Source: UMGS75 sp051872775
Lineage (GTDB): Bacteria; Bacillota_I; Bacilli_A; ML615J-28; CAG-313
Assembly: GCA_051872775.1 (NCBI GenBank)
Contig: JBJEEE010000101.1
Coordinates: 1-24,292 of the forward strand
Direction: 5' to 3'
Length of the DNA stretch: 24,292 nucleotides
Under the pieces are notes generated by a model. The model searched no databases. It was given only the letters and a program-made list of their open reading frames with translations, and was not told where the DNA came from. Every line of letters starts with the position of its first letter. Within the stretch, counting starts at the first letter, position 1. Made by a program: the position numbers and the translations under genes. Shown here in pieces: positions 23,641 through 24,292 of this stretch.

Positions 23641-24072
23641 CTAGTCTTCTACAACGATACCCATATTTCTTGCGGTACCTTCTACAATATTAGCAGCTGC
23701 TTCTACTGTATAAGCATTTAAATCTGGCATCTTCATTTGTGCAATTTCTAATAATTTAGCACGACTAATAGTTCCTACTTTAGTCTTTTTAGAATTACCA
23801 GAACCTTTAGAAACGCCTGCGGCTTTCTTTAATAAGTCAGATGCAGGTGGGGTCTTTGTAATAAATGTAAATGAACGATCGTCATAAACAGTAATTTCAA
23901 CAGGGATAACATAACCAATCATTCCTGATGTTTTGTCATTAAATTGACTACAAAATTGTTGAATGTTTACTCCTGCTTGACCTAGTGCAGGTCCAACTGG
24001 AGGAGCTGGATTTGCCTTGCCAGCTTGAATTTGTAGCTTAACGACTTTTTTAATTTGTTTAGCTTTTGCCAC
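23641..24072 (-). CDS. rplK: 50S ribosomal protein L11
   Basis: GTPase-centre ribosomal protein (143 aa). The N-terminus KVVKLQIQAGKANPAPPVGPALGQAGVNI is the typical proline-rich linker and N-domain (thiostrepton region). The C-domain has KMPDLNAYTVEAAANIVEGTARNMGI, which binds 23S helices 43/44. I chose the GTG at 24072: AAAGGAGGTG lies six bases upstream, and the earlier in-frame GTG is the end of that SD. It is the first gene of the rplK-rplA transcript, with its own consensus promoter and an L1-binding leader. Confidence 0.97.
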   Translation of the reverse strand: MAKAKQIKKVVKLQIQAGKANPAPPVGPALGQAGVNIQQFCSQFNDKTSGMIGYVIPVEITVYDDRSFTFITKTPPASDLLKKAAGVSKGSGNSKKTKVGTISRAKLLEIAQMKMPDLNAYTVEAAANIVEGTARNMGIVVED

Positions 24073-24073
24073 G

Positions 24074-24137
24074 AGACACACCTCCTTTAATTGTCTGTGT
24101 GATGTGGTTTATGAGTGATACAGTCACTCTCCCACAT
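24074..24137 (-). ncRNA. rplK leader with L1-binding mimic
   Basis: The arms ATGTGGGAG and ATAAACCACAT (24137-24102) enclose a stem AGTGA-CTGTA-TCACT. This has the same GUGGGAG/ACCAC logic as the 23S L1 site and the rplA leader. Between it and the start, AGACA and TGTCT (24096-24074) can form a small hairpin holding the SD in its loop. It probably lets L1 repress rplK. Confidence 0.7.
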
Positions 24138-24187
24138 AGTTTTTAGTTTCTGTATTTATAGTATAAGCGTCATTGCACGCACCATTT

Positions 24188-24216
24188 ATTATAGTAAATT
24201 TATGCCAATTTGTCAA
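24188..24216 (-). promoter_or_regulatory. Consensus sigma-A promoter of rplK-rplA
   Basis: On the minus strand TTGACA (24211-24216), exactly 17 bp, TATAAT (24188-24193). The start would be near 24181, giving a leader of about 110 nt that contains the L1-binding site. Confidence 0.88.
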
Positions 24217-24224
24217 ACTAAACA

Positions 24225-24258
24225 CACTATTTTTTAGATTTTTTTAAAACAAATAGTG
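24225..24258 (-). terminator. Weak AT-rich hairpin upstream of the rplK promoter
   Basis: On the minus strand CACTATTT (24258-24251) pairs with AAATAGTG (24232-24225) around an A/T-rich loop, followed by TGTTTAGTTTG. The stem has only two G/C pairs per arm and the T-run is broken, so termination is uncertain. Confidence 0.35.
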
Positions 24259-24268
24259 CTTAAACAAA

Positions 24269-24292
24269 TAAAAAAGGGTTCTGTAAAATCAT
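24269..24292 (-). terminator. Right arm of a terminator cut by the window edge
   Basis: On the minus strand GAACCCTTTTTTATTT looks like the 3' arm and T-run of a rho-independent terminator whose 5' arm (GGGTTC) would lie beyond position 24292. It would end an upstream gene, perhaps nusG by analogy with Bacillus gene order. Confidence 0.45.

Noticed and set aside
1..24292. Mobile elements, CRISPR arrays, tRNA genes, prophage
   Set aside because: No transposase, integrase, repeat-spacer pattern or tRNA cloverleaf was seen on either strand.

Overview
The window is a low-GC bacterial chromosome segment of Bacillota/Mycoplasmatota type. Intergenic DNA is very AT-rich, Shine-Dalgarno (SD) sites are strong (AGGAGGTG), and sigma-A-type promoters read TTGACA-17-TATAAT. 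The ribosomal leaders are of the Bacillus kind. Gene order rplK-rplA-rplJ-rplL-ybxB-rpoB-rpoC matches Bacillus. UGA is used as a stop (fmt) and sampled Trp codons are UGG, so the code is the standard bacterial one, not the UGA=Trp code of Mycoplasma and Spiroplasma. I cannot name the species. A deep-branching relative of Acholeplasma, Haloplasma or Erysipelotrichia would fit.

Layout, left to right. (1) 1-95: a consensus promoter and boxA-like leader on the minus strand, running off the left edge, probably into an rRNA operon. (2) 248-2390: a plus-strand ktrB-ktrA potassium-uptake operon with its own promoter and a strong terminator shared with the convergent gene. (3) 2389-5191: an XRE regulator with a long helical C-terminus, overlapping an ABC exporter half-transporter. 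(4) 5425-11974: a five-gene minus-strand operon, priA-fmt-pgpA-sdaA-rlmD (replication restart, initiator tRNA formylation, phospholipid synthesis, serine deamination, 23S rRNA methylation). (5) 12000-13146: a D-2-hydroxyacid dehydrogenase. (6) 13147-24292: rplK-rplA-rplJ-rplL, ybxB (rsmC-like), rpoB and rpoC, all minus strand, with a promoter before rplK and another before rpoB, plus L1-type and L10-type autoregulatory leaders.

The most unusual point is the priA product. It is full length and keeps all eight zinc-binding cysteines, but its Walker A, DEEH, GSAT-like, motif V and motif VI sequences are all replaced, so it should have no helicase or ATPase activity. Other points are extra segments in RpoC, two substitutions in the RpoB rifampicin region, two separate L1-binding mimics in the rplK-rplA transcript, TTG starts on both rpoB and rpoC, and a regulator-exporter pair with repeated AAATAGTAC elements upstream. 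Most of the window is ordinary housekeeping DNA. I see no phage, IS element, CRISPR array or tRNA.
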